Shown in pieces: positions 1 to 9,843 of a DNA stretch of 64,000 nt. Under the pieces are notes generated by a model that did no database searches, was not told where the DNA came from, and saw nothing but the letters and a program-made list of their open reading frames with translations. The translations under genes were made by a program, and so were the position numbers. Each line of letters starts with the position of its first letter. Position 1 is the stretch's first letter. Origin of the DNA: an uncultured Christensenellaceae bacterium (GTDB taxonomy: Bacteria > Bacillota > Clostridia > Christensenellales > Borkfalkiaceae); the NCBI GenBank assembly GCA_910586985.1, contig CAJUKK010000012.1, positions 1 through 64,000 of the forward strand, written 5' to 3'.

Positions 1-18
1 CGGCTAAGCCTATTTTTA

Positions 19-39
19 ACCACGCGACTATCGCGTGGT
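19..39. terminator. short perfect hairpin, terminator-like
   Basis: A 9-bp perfect stem (ACCACGCGA / TCGCGTGGT) with a 3-base loop lies between the tsf terminator and the window edge. Read leftward it is followed by TTAAAAATA, a weak U-tract. It may terminate a gene outside the window or back up the tsf terminator; its role is not certain. Confidence 0.4.
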
Positions 40-50
40 ATTCTTTATAC

Positions 51-89
51 AAAAAAATCCCCCTTTCCGAAATCGGAAAGGGGGATTTT
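51..89 (-). terminator. intrinsic terminator of rpsB-tsf
   Basis: A 15-bp perfect stem (AATCCCCCTTTCCGA and its complement) with a 2-base loop sits 10 bases after the tsf stop codon. On the minus strand it runs into seven U residues, so it is a strong rho-independent terminator. Confidence 0.9.
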
Positions 90-98
90 GTATACAAT

Positions 99-1010
99 TT
101 ACTTTTTCATTGCCTCGACTTGCTTTGCAACTTCCTCGGACAAATCTTCGCTCTTCTTTTCGAGCCCCTGACCCATCACATAAAAACAGAAAGCTTTCAG
201 CGATACGGGCGACCCCGACTCCTTTGCAACAGCCGAAATCAACTGAGAAATCGTCACCTTATCGTCCTTAACGAACTTCTGATCGAGCAGGCAGTTCTCC
301 TCGTAATACTTTTTGATCTTACCGAGCACGATCTTCTCTGCGATCGCCGCAGGCTTGCCCTCGTTCATGACTTCCTTGGTCATGATCTCCTTCTCTTTCT
401 CGATCGTCTCTGCGGGAACTTCCGCCGCCGTAAGATATTGAGGTTTCGCAAACGCCACATGCAATGCAACGTCGTGCGCAAGCGCCTTCGTCGCGTCGCT
501 TGCAACGCAATCAAAATCAAGCATTACGCCCATCGTGCCGCCCATGTGAATGTACGTCTCTACAAGACCGTTGCTTTCATATACTGTAAAACGGCGTACG
601 GAAATCTTTTCGCCGATGACCGCCGTCTGCTCCTGTACGTACGTTTCAACGGTTTTACCGTTCATATCGAGCGTCAGAAGTTCTTCTACCGTAGCAGGTT
701 TGTTTGCAACGATCACCTTTGCGATCTCTGCTGCAAGCTCGTGGAATTTATCGCCCTTCGCAACGAAGTCGGATTCACAGTTGACTTCGAGCAGAACGCC
801 CGTTTTTCCCTCAACGTGCGCGTATACAACGCCCTCCGCCGCAATCTTAGACGCGCGCTTTGCCGCCTTGGCAATGCCGCGCTCGCGGAGAAGCTCCGCC
901 GCCTTATCCATATCTCCGTCCGCGTCTACCAGCGCGCGCTTGCAATCCATCATGCCTGCGCCCGTCTGCTCGCGAAGCGTCATAACGTCCTTTGCCGTAA
1001 ATGCTGCCAT
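99..1010 (-). CDS. tsf: translation elongation factor Ts
   Basis: EF-Ts is the cytoplasmic guanine-nucleotide exchange factor that regenerates EF-Tu-GTP. The 303-residue protein has the N-terminal UBA-like signature LREQTGAGMMDCKRAL (about residues 12-27) and a downstream NCESDFVAKGDKF block typical of the family, and its length is normal. The start is an ATG 7 bases behind AAGGAGAT. It lies 32 bases after rpsB, the classic rpsB-tsf pair, and is followed by a strong terminator, so the two genes form a complete transcription unit read from the promoter at 1900-1928. Confidence 0.98.
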   Translation of the reverse strand: MAAFTAKDVMTLREQTGAGMMDCKRALVDADGDMDKAAELLRERGIAKAAKRASKIAAEGVVYAHVEGKTGVLLEVNCESDFVAKGDKFHELAAEIAKVIVANKPATVEELLTLDMNGKTVETYVQEQTAVIGEKISVRRFTVYESNGLVETYIHMGGTMGVMLDFDCVASDATKALAHDVALHVAFAKPQYLTAAEVPAETIEKEKEIMTKEVMNEGKPAAIAEKIVLGKIKKYYEENCLLDQKFVKDDKVTISQLISAVAKESGSPVSLKAFCFYVMGQGLEKKSEDLSEEVAKQVEAMKK

Positions 1011-1042
1011 AATTCTATCTCCTTAAAATACTGTACTCGGGA

Positions 1043-1786
1043 TTACTCCGCCGCAGACTCTTCCTGAGCCGCTTCCTCGGAAACTTCCTCGATAACGGGC
1101 GTCTCGCCCTGATTCGCCTCGATAACCGCGTTTGCAATAACCGAAGAAATAAGTTTAATCGCACGGATCGCATCGTCGTTGCCGGGGATCACATAGTCGA
1201 TGAGGTCGGGATCGCAGTTGGTATCGGTAATCGCGACGATGGGAATGTTGAGCTTGCGCGCCTCTGCAACCGCAATATCTTCGTTGTGGGGATCGACAAC
1301 GAACATCACGCCGGGCATGCCCTTCATGTTTTTGATACCGCCGAGATTTTCCTGCAGTTTCCCCATCTCTTTTTTGAGACCGAGAACTTCCTTTTTGGGA
1401 AGAAGATCGAACTCGCCGTTCTGCTCCATTCTCTCGAGTTTTTCAAGATATTCGATTCTTCCGCGCATGGTCTTGAAGTTGGTAAGACATCCGCCCAGCC
1501 AACGGGAATTGACGTAGTACTGACCGCAACGTTCCGCCTCTTCTTTAACGGCGTCCTGCGCCTGTTTTTTGGTACCGACGAAGAGAACGCTCTTGCCTGC
1601 CTTCACCGATTCGACGACGAACGAATAAGCCTCTTCGATGAGCTTTGCCGTCATTTCAAGATCGATGATGTGAATGTCATGACGTGCAGCGAAGATGTAC
1701 TTCTTCATTTTGGGGTTCCACTTTCTCGTCTGGTGTCCGAAGTGAACGCCTGCCTCGAGAAGCTGTTTCATAGAAATAACTGCCAT
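1043..1786 (-). CDS. rpsB: 30S ribosomal protein S2
   Basis: S2 is a small-subunit ribosomal protein. The protein starts [19 protein letters not shown], the standard S2 N-terminus, giving 247 residues. An in-frame extension to 1840 exists but lacks a ribosome binding site, whereas ATG 1786 is preceded by GGAGGATATTTT. The C-terminus is acidic ([15 protein letters not shown]), as in many clostridial S2 proteins. It is first in the rpsB-tsf operon; about 110 bases of leader separate it from its promoter, enough for a leader-mediated control that I cannot define. Confidence 0.98.
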   Translation of the reverse strand: MAVISMKQLLEAGVHFGHQTRKWNPKMKKYIFAARHDIHIIDLEMTAKLIEEAYSFVVESVKAGKSVLFVGTKKQAQDAVKEEAERCGQYYVNSRWLGGCLTNFKTMRGRIEYLEKLERMEQNGEFDLLPKKEVLGLKKEMGKLQENLGGIKNMKGMPGVMFVVDPHNEDIAVAEARKLNIPIVAITDTNCDPDLIDYVIPGNDDAIRAIKLISSVIANAVIEANQGETPVIEEVSEEAAQEESAAE

Positions 1787-1899
1787 AAAATATCCTCCGT
1801 TTACCTCCCCTCTCGGCTTTGATCCGCCCGTTATCCGCATGAAATATTTACGGACACGGAGGGCGGCGCACAGAAAGGGTGCGTATTTACAGCGGGAAT

Positions 1900-1928
1900 A
1901 TTATAACACGGAAAACTATTCTTGGCAA
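1900..1928 (-). promoter_or_regulatory. sigma-A promoter of rpsB-tsf
   Basis: On the minus strand TTGCCA and TATAAT are separated by exactly 17 bases. It points at rpsB, leaving a leader of about 110 bases. Confidence 0.85.
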
Positions 1929-1978
1929 CTTATTTTGCGCGGCAAAAATAAATTTTTTAACGGCTTTTTTTAATAAAT

Positions 1979-2449
1979 TCAACAGCCTTTTCGAACGATA
2001 ACGACAAACGTCGGGATAAATATCATAAGCGTTAAAACAAAAACAATTCCAATGCCCGCATAGAATAGCCGTCGGAATTTTTTATCAAATTGTTTCTTTT
2101 TGAATATGTTGATACCGAGCATGGCAAATGCAATTCCTGCTGCAAGATAAGAAAACACTGAACACAAAGTTGCGTATTCTATTCCCAAATGCCCCCCGAA
2201 ATCAGAGGTGTCGCTCACCATAACAAAAAATATTTGAAATGCGACTACAAAAAACAGAACTGCGGTCTCCAACACCGAAGATAAAATCAGTCTTTCATTT
2301 TTACGGCGTAACAATACCGTGTTTCATATCAGAAGAAATCTAAAATTCCACGGAATATAGTATATTGTCATGTATGCGAGTACAATATTCAACACAAATA
2401 ATGCAATTTAACCGATCAACCGACCTTTCGATAATCTATTGTCGTTCAT
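1979..2449 (-). pseudogene. degraded five-TM membrane protein (paralog of the next two genes)
   Basis: An ATG at 2449 behind AGGAGAT begins MNDNRLSKGRLIG, clearly related to MNENKLSKGQLVG of the neighbouring 200-residue protein. The frame is then broken by TAA at codon 14 (where the paralog has Tyr) and TGA at codon 42. The remainder (111 residues from 2314) keeps hydrophobic segments and ends IFIPTFVVIVRKGC, similar to IFIPDFICVLIVSY in the paralog. All fragments lie in one frame, so the gene is a recent pseudogene inactivated by nonsense mutations. Function of the family is unknown to me. Confidence 0.75.
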
Positions 2450-2473
2450 GATTTTTATCTCCTACCTATGCTT

Positions 2474-3076
2474 TTAATAGCTTACAATCAATACGCATAT
2501 AAAATCGGGAATGAAAATAATAAGCGACAAAACAACCGTCACTGCGAGTCCGATATAATTTACCATCATAAGTTTCCGATTCATTTGTTTCTTATAAATC
2601 GTATTCAAGTAGAGCAGAGTAAGCGATATGATTGCAGTTATGAAGAATAGCACGAAACAGAAAATATGAAACGCAACCGCCGCAGAGTCATTTCTCCCCC
2701 AGAATCCGCCCAATCCCCATCCCGAAATTACGGTGATAAAATGCGTTGCCGCAGATGCAAAAAAAACACAAGCCGTTTGAATCGCCATATGCAAGATAAT
2801 AAATTCACTGTTTCCTTTCGACAATATGATGCAGCGGTAAATCAGCGAAGATACTCCGGCAAGCCACACAATCAGAGTAATTATAACTATAATAAGTATA
2901 AAGAAAGTGAATATTTTATCGTCATTTAATACCGTCGACCAAGAATCAAACGTGTAAGACATCACACTCAATAAGGTTATAGATGAATAAATCATAAACC
3001 CCGAGAGAGCTATAACTGTTAACCATAACGCAATATATCCGACCAACTGCCCCTTTGATAACTTATTTTCGTTCAT
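2474..3076 (-). CDS. uncharacterised five-TM membrane protein
   Basis: A 200-residue protein with about five predicted transmembrane helices (roughly residues 10-36, 56-80, 92-118, 133-158, 173-198). I do not recognise a named family. It is a paralog of the genes just upstream (3094-3672) and downstream (pseudogene 1979-2449): all start MxENKLxKxxLxGY and end near a IFIPxxI motif. A more distant relative is at 31611-32198. The start is supported by AAGGGGGG 4 bases before ATG. It follows a broken secreted peptidase-like gene in what looks like one operon from the promoter at 4780-4808. Confidence 0.7.
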   Translation of the reverse strand: MNENKLSKGQLVGYIALWLTVIALSGFMIYSSITLLSVMSYTFDSWSTVLNDDKIFTFFILIIVIITLIVWLAGVSSLIYRCIILSKGNSEFIILHMAIQTACVFFASAATHFITVISGWGLGGFWGRNDSAAVAFHIFCFVLFFITAIISLTLLYLNTIYKKQMNRKLMMVNYIGLAVTVVLSLIIFIPDFICVLIVSY

Positions 3077-3093
3077 GATCCCCCCTTATTCAA

Positions 3094-3672
3094 TCAACCG
3101 CCTAAAAACGTCACTATCACATTCGGAATAAACATGGTGAGTATACTTATCGCAACAAACACTGTCCCGACAATAATAAATGTTTTGAGTCTTTTGCTAA
3201 TTTTCTTTTCGCAAAATGTGTTTAGATAGAGGATTCCCAAAGAAATCGCCGCAGAAATGAAGAAAAGGATAAAACATAGTATGTAGAATACCTTCCCCGG
3301 AGCGAGATCGAAGCCGCGCCCAAAACTAAAAACCAGCTCGCCCGCTCCCGCAGCGGAACACGCTATGGCAATAACCTCAATAAGCGTATGGTAAAACAGG
3401 TTTTCTCTATTACCTTTTATCAATCTCACACAGTGAAAAATCAATGAGGCGATACCCGCAAGCCACAAAATGATTGAAAGAATTAGCAGAATGATGATCC
3501 AGGGATAGAATTCCCTATCATGATTCGCCGCAACTGAATTGCTGAACTCAAGGGACAAAAAACCACTGCATCTGACATATCCGTAGATTGCCAGATACGA
3601 TAACGCTGCAATTAAAATCCATAAAGAGACGTATCCAATCAATTCCTTTTTGGTTAATTTATTTTCGTCCAT
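3094..3672 (-). CDS. uncharacterised five-TM membrane protein
   Basis: A 192-residue membrane protein, paralogous to 2474-3076 (MDENKLTKKELIGYVSLWI against MNENKLSKGQLVGYIALWL). About five hydrophobic helices, ending FIPNVIVTFLGG. Start taken at the second of two adjacent ATG codons because AAGG then sits 4 bases upstream. It lies 12 bases after the peptidase-like pseudogene and 17 bases before the next paralog, so the cluster is probably co-transcribed. Three tandem copies in differing states of decay suggest local gene duplication under weak selection. No function can be assigned. Confidence 0.7.
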   Translation of the reverse strand: MDENKLTKKELIGYVSLWILIAALSYLAIYGYVRCSGFLSLEFSNSVAANHDREFYPWIIILLILSIILWLAGIASLIFHCVRLIKGNRENLFYHTLIEVIAIACSAAGAGELVFSFGRGFDLAPGKVFYILCFILFFISAAISLGILYLNTFCEKKISKRLKTFIIVGTVFVAISILTMFIPNVIVTFLGG

Positions 3673-3684
3673 CATACCTTGCCC

Positions 3685-4747
3685 TTATTTATAAACTTTC
3701 ACGCTGCATATATTATTAATTACGCTTTCGTCAATATTGAAGTAACGCGGAGTACTATCCCAGCCATCAAAGATTTTATAAAATCTGATTTGATATTTCG
3801 TACTTACGGCAGGCGTAGGGTGTGCCGTTATATCGTAATAACCGTATCCGAATATGACAAACACATGTATCATTTCAGTAGTATTATAGTGCCTATGGTC
3901 TATACTAAATGTATGAGGCGTCCTCCCATCTTGCTGTAAATATCTATTGTACTGATCCTTTTTTTCTTCATCGGTTTCTGCAAACCTTTTTAAATCATCA
4001 TTAGCGGTAAAATAATAATCACTAGATTGAACAAAAAACGGCGTACCAAGTTTTAAATGACTTACATTATTTTCATAAGTGCTGTCAATAAAATCAATCG
4101 TTTCACACTGATAGCCTTTCTCGTTAATTAATTTTTTAAATCCTCCCTTTACGTCTCTAAACCATGTTCCACCGATGCCGATATCAAGCCCCAAATACTG
4201 ATTTGTTTTCATATAATCATAGCTATAAAATAAATTCATGTAATCCAACGCCGCATCGCCGTCTAAATCGCCGTAACCGTTTAATCGCGTTTCTTTTAAG
4301 AGATCGTTATCGTAATAATGATTCTAATAGTTGAGCATTGATATAGTACGTATCGAGTTTGGGATATATGAACATACCCTCTTTGCCGAAAAACGGCGAA
4401 TGCGATTCGAAACTGATCTCCACCATCGTCATCATGCCGTCGATTTTAAAGAAGATTCCGTACCCGACCGTATCTTCAATATTGAACTCGATATCACAGC
4501 CCGCCCACGTTTCGTCCGGATAATAGACGTCGAACGGTTCGTACTCGAAGCTATCTGTCTGATACCCCTCATCTTCCGCCAACTGCAAAAGCAAGCCTTT
4601 GATCACCGCCTCGTCCTGCGGCGATACAATACTTTCCGCCAATGCTGTGCGACGCATCGACAAAAAGCCGATAAAAGAAAGCAGCAACGTTAAAATCAGA
4701 AAAAACGCCACTACTCCCTTGGTGCATAAATGTAACTTTCCTTTCAT
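3685..4747 (-). pseudogene. broken secreted papain-fold (C39-like) peptidase
   Basis: Two reading frames abut. The 5' part (ATG 4747 behind GAGGGGGGGATT) has a signal peptide MKGKLHLCTKGVVAFFLILTLL and a propeptide-like region ending near 4307. The 3' part is in another frame, open from 4323 and without a good start; it reads LNGYGDLDGDAALDYM and later HVFVIFGYGYYDIT, like the His-containing C-terminal half of C39-type peptidases, ending with a KIFDGWDSTPRYFN block. The Cys-bearing CGPT-like region expected between them is absent, so I infer an internal deletion plus frameshift. A second damaged copy is at 32213-32817 behind a near-identical promoter. Confidence 0.65.
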
Positions 4748-4779
4748 AATCCCCCCCTCATGGAAATATTTGTAAAAAT

Positions 4780-4808
4780 ATTGTATCATTTTATTACGAT
4801 ATTGTCAA
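4780..4808 (-). promoter_or_regulatory. promoter of the first peptidase/membrane module
   Basis: Minus-strand TTGACA, 17 bases, TACAAT. The same promoter, with matching spacer text, is found at 32864-32892 in front of the second module copy, showing that the modules are duplicated with their control region. Confidence 0.85.
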
Positions 4809-4859
4809 TATGCTTTTCAAACTACCACTTCATACAATTCGACAAAGCTCGAGAAGTCG

Positions 4860-4893
4860 AAAAAACAGCCGTTTGCATTTTGCAAACGGCTGT
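4860..4893 (-). terminator. intrinsic terminator after engB
   Basis: A 13-bp perfect stem (ACAGCCGTTTGCA and complement) with a 3-base loop, followed on the minus strand by six U residues. It ends the lon-engB unit. Confidence 0.9.
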
Positions 4894-4902
4894 TCTCGAT
4901 TT

Positions 4903-5490
4903 TTACGTTGCCTGTGCTACGATCTGTGTTATCTTTGAAAGAAGTTCGTCCTTTCCTGCGCCCGTCTCGCCCGAAACCGGGATTACGTTTCCCTCTCCGA
5001 GCGAGAGAGAGCGTGCAATTTCCCGTACCCGCTCTTTGATCTTCATACGCGAAAGTTTATCGCTCTTCGTCGCAATCACGGTAAACGGAATAATATGATA
5101 ATTTAAAAACGATAGCATCTGTAAATCGTCTTCCGACGGATTTCTCCTGATATCCGAAAGAACAAACGTATGCGCGATATGCTCCTTCTGCTCAAAAAAA
5201 GCGTCGAGTGTTTTCGCCCACTTCGCCTTCTCCTCTTTGGATACGGCAGCAAACCCGTATCCGGGTAAATCGGCTAAGAGAAACGCGCCGAAATCGAAGT
5301 AATTGACAAGCCGCGTCCGTCCGGGGCTTGCGCTCGTTTTCGCAAGTTTTTTCTGCCCTGCCAACGCGTTGATGAGCGTACTCTTTCCCGAATTACTCTT
5401 GCCGCACACGGCTATCATCGGTTTTTCGGGTAAAATGAACTGCGCCGCCGTCGCCGCCGAGGTAACGAACTTCGCCTGTTTAATGACCAT
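4903..5490 (-). CDS. engB: ribosome-biogenesis GTPase EngB/YsxC
   Basis: A TrmE-Era-EngA-EngB family GTPase needed for 50S subunit assembly in the cytoplasm. The 195-residue protein shows G1 GKSNSGKST (residues 30-38), G3 DLPGYG (74-79) and G4 TKSD (141-144), all at the usual spacing, and normal family length. Its start overlaps the end of lon by 11 bases, so it is translationally coupled to lon; lon-engB neighbours are a common Firmicutes arrangement. It is followed by a strong terminator. Confidence 0.96.
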   Translation of the reverse strand: MVIKQAKFVTSAATAAQFILPEKPMIAVCGKSNSGKSTLINALAGQKKLAKTSASPGRTRLVNYFDFGAFLLADLPGYGFAAVSKEEKAKWAKTLDAFFEQKEHIAHTFVLSDIRRNPSEDDLQMLSFLNYHIIPFTVIATKSDKLSRMKIKERVREIARSLSLGEGNVIPVSGETGAGKDELLSKITQIVAQAT

Positions 5491-7810
5491 AGCTCAACCC
5501 CGTCACCGCATTTTCAAACACCTGATCGATACTCTTAACGCAGATAAAATTCAAGTCTTTGCGCACCGTCTCGGGGATTTCCTCTACGTCTTTTTTGTTC
5601 TCTTCGGGAATAATCACGTCCCTGATTCCGATCCGGTTTGCCGCAAGCGCTTTCTCTTTTAACCCGCCGATAGGCAACACCTTCCCGCGCAGGGTGATCT
5701 CGCCCGTCATGGCAACGTCCTTCCGCACAGGTTGTCCCGTGAAGGCGGAGAGAATGGCGGTTGCCATAGTAATGCCCGCGCTCGGACCGTCCTTAGGCGT
5801 CGCCCCCTCGGGTACGTGTATGTGAATGTCTTTCGTCTCGAAATCGTGTCCGTCGATTCCGTACTTTTCCGCATGCGCGCGAATATAACTGATCGCCGCG
5901 CGGGCGGACTCCTTCATAACGTCGCCGAGTTTGCCCGTGAGAAGAATGTCCCCCTTCCCCTGCATTGCGGAAACTTCGATCGTGAGCGTCGCCCCGCCGA
6001 CGGACGTCCAGGCAAGTCCCGTGGCAGTACCCACCTCGTCCGTGTCCAACATATCTTCGTCGCGCAAAAAACGCTTAGCGCCGAGAAATTTTTCAAGATT
6101 GGTCTTTGTAACGGATATGCACTCTTGATCCTCGCCCTTGGCAATGCGAACCGCCGCTTTGCGGCACACCGTGCCGACCGTGCGTTCGAGCGAGCGCACG
6201 CCCGCCTCCATGGTGTAACCGTCGATAATCGCACCGATCGCGCCGTCCGTAAATTTGAGCTGATCCTCTTTAAGCCCGTTCTCCTTGCGTTTTTTCGGAA
6301 CAAGATATCGCTTGGCAATCTCCTGTTTCTCCTGCGGAGTATAGCCGGATAGCTCTATAATCTCCATGCGGTCGCGGAGCGGAACGGGGATGGTGTCGAG
6401 CGCGTTCGCCGTTGCAATAAACATTACTTTAGAGAGATCGTACTCCACCTCGAGATAACGATCGCGGAAAGTAGAATTTTGTTCGGGGTCGAGCACCTCC
6501 AATAACGCGCTTGCGGGATCCCCCCGCATGTCGGAAGATATCTTATCGATCTCGTCGAGAAGAAACACGGGATTTACCGAGCCTGCGTTCTTCATTTCGT
6601 ATAAGATACGCCCGGGCATCGCGCCGATGTAAGTGCGCCTGTGTCCGCGTATCTCCGCCTCGTCCTTTAATCCGCCGAGACTCATACGTACGAATTTTCG
6701 CCCGAGCGAACGCGCGATCGACTTTGCGATACTCGTTTTACCTACCCCCGGCGGACCAACCAAACACAATATGGGCGCTTTCAGCTCGCCCGTCAATTTG
6801 AGTACGGCAAGATACTCGACAACCCGTTCTTTGATCTTTTCCAAACCGTAATGATCGTCGTTGAGTATCTTCTCCACGTCTTTAAGACTCTCCGTATCTT
6901 CCGTCTGCTCGTTCCAGGGAAGATCGATCAGCCAATCGGCATAATTGCGGAGCACCGTATATTCTGGTGAAGAGGGCGGCATCTTGTCCATACGGGCAAG
7001 TTCCGCAAGCGCTTTTTCCTCTACTGCAGCGGGAAGCTTTTTATTTAAAATTTTCTCTTTGAGTTTTTCGTTCTCTTCGAGATCGTCGCCAAGTTCGGTA
7101 TGAATTACCTTCAGCTGTTCACGCAAAAAGTACTCTTTTTGCGACTTATCGATGTTTTTTCTTACGTCCTGAGCGATCTTACGTTCCAGACGCGCCACTT
7201 CGATCTCATCGTTAAGACAATGGTCGAAGAGTTTCATGCGGCGCGTAAGCACGTTCTCTTCAAGCAAACTTTGTTTAATATCGTCGCGAATACGGAGATG
7301 ATGCGCGCAGACGTTTACATACGCATCGATATCCCCTATCGTAGAGAGTACAGCCTCTACGTCCTTAGAAATACGACCGTCCCCAGACACGATATCTTTT
7401 ACAAGCTCTTTCGCCGTACGGAAATACGCCTCTTCCAGATTGTCGTCCGCATGAACGGTTTTAAGTTCGTCCGTCACGCTGTAAATGTAGCCGTTTTCTA
7501 CGCGGTACGACCGCGCGACGGCGCGATAGAGTCCCTCGGCATATACGCGTATGCGATCGCCCGGGAGCCGCGTGATCTGACGGATACGCGCAACCGTACC
7601 GACGTTATAAAGATCCCCTTCGTCGGGCGTCTCCTTTTCGGAATTTTTCTGTTTGACAATAAATATATGACGATCGTCCTTTTCCGACCGTTCGATCGCG
7701 GCAAGCGAAACTCCCCGCCCCGCGTCGAACGCGACCGAGGTATCGGGAAACACGACTTGCGTGCGCATGGGAATTACGGCAAGCACCGCCGTTCTTTGCG
7801 ATTGTTCCAT
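5480..7810 (-). CDS. lon: ATP-dependent protease La (LonA)
   Basis: Lon is the cytosolic AAA+ serine protease that degrades damaged and regulatory proteins. The 776-residue protein has the N-terminal substrate-binding domain (from [22 protein letters not shown]), a coiled-coil middle part, Walker [10 protein letters not shown] and Walker [10 protein letters not shown], and a C-terminal protease domain with the catalytic Ser in [10 protein letters not shown] and Lys in [12 protein letters not shown]. Full length for LonA; no transmembrane insertion as in LonB. It has its own promoter at 7846-7874 and is coupled to engB downstream. Confidence 0.97.
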   Translation of the reverse strand: MEQSQRTAVLAVIPMRTQVVFPDTSVAFDAGRGVSLAAIERSEKDDRHIFIVKQKNSEKETPDEGDLYNVGTVARIRQITRLPGDRIRVYAEGLYRAVARSYRVENGYIYSVTDELKTVHADDNLEEAYFRTAKELVKDIVSGDGRISKDVEAVLSTIGDIDAYVNVCAHHLRIRDDIKQSLLEENVLTRRMKLFDHCLNDEIEVARLERKIAQDVRKNIDKSQKEYFLREQLKVIHTELGDDLEENEKLKEKILNKKLPAAVEEKALAELARMDKMPPSSPEYTVLRNYADWLIDLPWNEQTEDTESLKDVEKILNDDHYGLEKIKERVVEYLAVLKLTGELKAPILCLVGPPGVGKTSIAKSIARSLGRKFVRMSLGGLKDEAEIRGHRRTYIGAMPGRILYEMKNAGSVNPVFLLDEIDKISSDMRGDPASALLEVLDPEQNSTFRDRYLEVEYDLSKVMFIATANALDTIPVPLRDRMEIIELSGYTPQEKQEIAKRYLVPKKRKENGLKEDQLKFTDGAIGAIIDGYTMEAGVRSLERTVGTVCRKAAVRIAKGEDQECISVTKTNLEKFLGAKRFLRDEDMLDTDEVGTATGLAWTSVGGATLTIEVSAMQGKGDILLTGKLGDVMKESARAAISYIRAHAEKYGIDGHDFETKDIHIHVPEGATPKDGPSAGITMATAILSAFTGQPVRKDVAMTGEITLRGKVLPIGGLKEKALAANRIGIRDVIIPEENKKDVEEIPETVRKDLNFICVKSIDQVFENAVTGLSYGH

Positions 7811-7845
7811 TCGCCCCTCCTTTTCCGTATGATTCGGGTCTTATA

Positions 7846-7874
7846 TTTATATCACACATTTTTGCGCATTTCAA
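7846..7874 (-). promoter_or_regulatory. sigma-A promoter of lon-engB
   Basis: Minus-strand TTGAAA, 17 bases, TATAAA, ending about 36 bases before the lon ATG. No obvious CtsR or CIRCE heat-shock operator is visible in it. Confidence 0.75.
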
Positions 7875-7990
7875 GCGTATTTTTAAAAATATTCCGAAAA
7901 TATCCGTGTCGCACCCGCAAGCCGGATATTCGGTCATTCCCCAGCGCGTACAAAACGCGAGAAAAAATGCTCTACACTTTGACGAAAATC

Positions 7991-8018
7991 AAAAAACCAC
8001 GTAAAATCCGTGGTTTTT
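7991..8018 (-). terminator. terminator after the asparaginase gene
   Basis: Inverted repeat AAAAACCACG / CGTGGTTTTT around a short A-T rich loop, just after the asparaginase stop codon. Both sides have A/T runs, so it may act in both directions. Confidence 0.7.
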
Positions 8019-8025
8019 ATGTGCA

Positions 8026-9018
8026 TTAAAAAATATCGCGGTTGACGGGGCGGTAAAACAATTCTTCAACTTCCCTTTCAGACTTTGCACGCGATAGAAT
8101 ACACATAAGTTTGACAACGGTTGCCTCGAGCGTCATACACCGCGCCTCTAAAACATTGCCGCATTCGCGGATACGGCGGCCGACTTCGTATTTATCGAGC
8201 GTGCTCCCCTCGCGTTCCACCTGCGTAGTCAAAACAACCGTTTTTCCCTTATCCAGAAGTCGTTTCATACTCGTATAAAACGCATCGTCCTCATAGTTCG
8301 GAAGTCCGCCCGCGCCGAACGATTCGATCACGATTCCGTCGTAATATTCGCCGAGATAGTCTAAAATCTCCGCGCGTATACCGGGAATCATTTTCAGCAC
8401 GAACACCTTTTCGTTGAGCGCGTGATAAAATTTCGGCTCGCCGACGGGTGCGGCGTCGCGGATATAGTAGAGCGGTTCGCCGTCGCGCATAATAGCGATC
8501 TCGGGAAAATCCACGCTCGAAAAAGCGTTAAAACTCTGCGTGCGCGTCTTTTTCGCGCGTGTGCCGAGAATCACCTTTCCGTCGAATACCACGTGAACGC
8601 CGTGCGCCCCGTCGTCCGCACAATAGGAAAAAGCGTCGTATAAATTCTTGCGCGCGTCGGTATCGCGCAGATATGCCGATTTCTGCGAACCCGTAAGCAC
8701 GATTGGTTTATTGCAATTTTCGATCAGATAGGAGAGCGCCGCCGCCGTGTACGCCATCGTGTCCGTTCCGTGCGTGATGACAAACCCGTCGTATCCACTG
8801 TAATTCTCCTCGATGATACGGACAAGCGCGAGCCAATGCGGCGCATATAAATTCGTACTGTCGAGATTAAAAGGCTGAAGCGTTTCGATCTCGCACTTTT
8901 CTTTGAGTTCGGGCACGCAGGCGAGCAACTCCTTTGAACTGATGGCGGGTGCGAGTCCCGCTCCGCTGTTTTTGGAGGCGATCGTACCGCCCGTTGCGAT
9001 CATTAAAATCTTCTTCAT
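8026..9018 (-). CDS. ansA: L-asparaginase, type I-like
   Basis: Hydrolyses L-asparagine to aspartate and ammonia; without a signal peptide it is likely the cytoplasmic form. The 330-residue protein carries both active-site signatures of the family: TGGTIAS (residues 9-15, nucleophile Thr12) and HGTDTM (83-88, with Thr85 and Asp86). Length is typical. It is last in a run of minus-strand genes and sits 8 bases after the tyrosine-phosphatase gene, so the two are probably co-transcribed. The symbol is by family; ansA and ansB-type paralogs are hard to tell apart from sequence alone. Confidence 0.93.
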   Translation of the reverse strand: MKKILMIATGGTIASKNSGAGLAPAISSKELLACVPELKEKCEIETLQPFNLDSTNLYAPHWLALVRIIEENYSGYDGFVITHGTDTMAYTAAALSYLIENCNKPIVLTGSQKSAYLRDTDARKNLYDAFSYCADDGAHGVHVVFDGKVILGTRAKKTRTQSFNAFSSVDFPEIAIMRDGEPLYYIRDAAPVGEPKFYHALNEKVFVLKMIPGIRAEILDYLGEYYDGIVIESFGAGGLPNYEDDAFYTSMKRLLDKGKTVVLTTQVEREGSTLDKYEVGRRIRECGNVLEARCMTLEATVVKLMCILSRAKSEREVEELFYRPVNRDIF

Positions 9019-9025
9019 ATCCGAC

Positions 9026-9841
9026 CTACCGTAATTTTTGTTTTAATCTTATAACCGTATTTGCACCAACTCCGATATCCGCCAAATACCCTTCGATCCC
9101 GCCGCGCATTCCGATCGCATCGAAAAAGGAGCTCAGCTTTCGTTCGCGAACCTCCCGCCGCGTTTCCCCGACTGCACGGTACGAAAGACAAAAATCATCC
9201 TTTACCCGCTCGTCGCTCGCGCCTGCGAGCAAGAGCAAAATCGCGGCGATTACGCCCGTTCTGTCCTTTCCCGCGCCGCAACCAAAGAGCGCGCAGCCTT
9301 GCGCCGCAGCAAGCTCGACCAACGCTCTCTGCGTTCCTTCACTCTCCGCAAGTTCGCGATAATCGCATTGCGGATCGCCGCTTAAAGGACACTGAATTGG
9401 GGATATCTCCGACTCTTCCTCTTTCCGTTCGCTTTCCTCCCGCAAATCGACAAAGACGTTTACTCCGTAATTTCGGAGCAATTTAACGTCTTCTCTGTCC
9501 GTAGGAAAATCCGAACGCAAAAAAACGTTGTAGCGCGTAAAAAATTTTTCGCCGTAACGAATACCCCCGAGTTCTCTGCAATTTTTCGCAAAAGAAAGCG
9601 GAATACGCCTTGCTCCGTATTTTGCCGTAACGCGCTTTAACAGAGATATTTGATAGGGCGCGCCCTTCTCTTCCGCCCGCAAAACCTTTTCGACGCGGGC
9701 AAGCTGTAAACGGTTATGAGAACCGACGGGGGCAAGCACGCGGTCTCCCTCGCTCAGATCCCCGTCGCACAAGTACCAATATACCCGTTCCGCAATATTT
9801 TCATCCTCCGTAAAACGGAGCAGCGCAAAATCGAACGGCAT
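9026..9841 (-). CDS. tyrosine phosphatase with an unusual N-terminal domain
   Basis: Residues 85-271 (from KNCRELGG) match the bacterial Tyr/Ser phosphatase (Y_phosphatase3, MptpB-like) pattern, with DLREESER near 132 and the P-loop CGAGKDR (Cys188 to Arg194, the CX5R motif). The first 80 residues (MPFDFALLRFTEDENIAERV, then GDRVLAPVG) form a separate small beta-rich-looking domain that reminds me of the 3' DNA-end binding fold at the start of PriA, but this is only a resemblance. The start at 9841 is chosen because it follows the upstream stop by 2 bases. It may remove phosphate from proteins or lipids. Confidence 0.8.
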   Translation of the reverse strand: MPFDFALLRFTEDENIAERVYWYLCDGDLSEGDRVLAPVGSHNRLQLARVEKVLRAEEKGAPYQISLLKRVTAKYGARRIPLSFAKNCRELGGIRYGEKFFTRYNVFLRSDFPTDREDVKLLRNYGVNVFVDLREESERKEEESEISPIQCPLSGDPQCDYRELAESEGTQRALVELAAAQGCALFGCGAGKDRTGVIAAILLLLAGASDERVKDDFCLSYRAVGETRREVRERKLSSFFDAIGMRGGIEGYLADIGVGANTVIRLKQKLR

Positions 9842-9843
9842 AC

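Noticed and set aside
3685..4747. Two separate small genes instead of one broken peptidase gene
   Set aside because: The 3' frame has only TTG near its start without a ribosome site, and its upstream coding sense continues across the junction to 4323; a single broken gene explains this better.
7100..8029. A 309-codon open frame on the plus strand opposite lon
   Set aside because: It is antisense to a clearly conserved protease gene, has no ribosome site and an arginine-rich composition typical of shadow frames.
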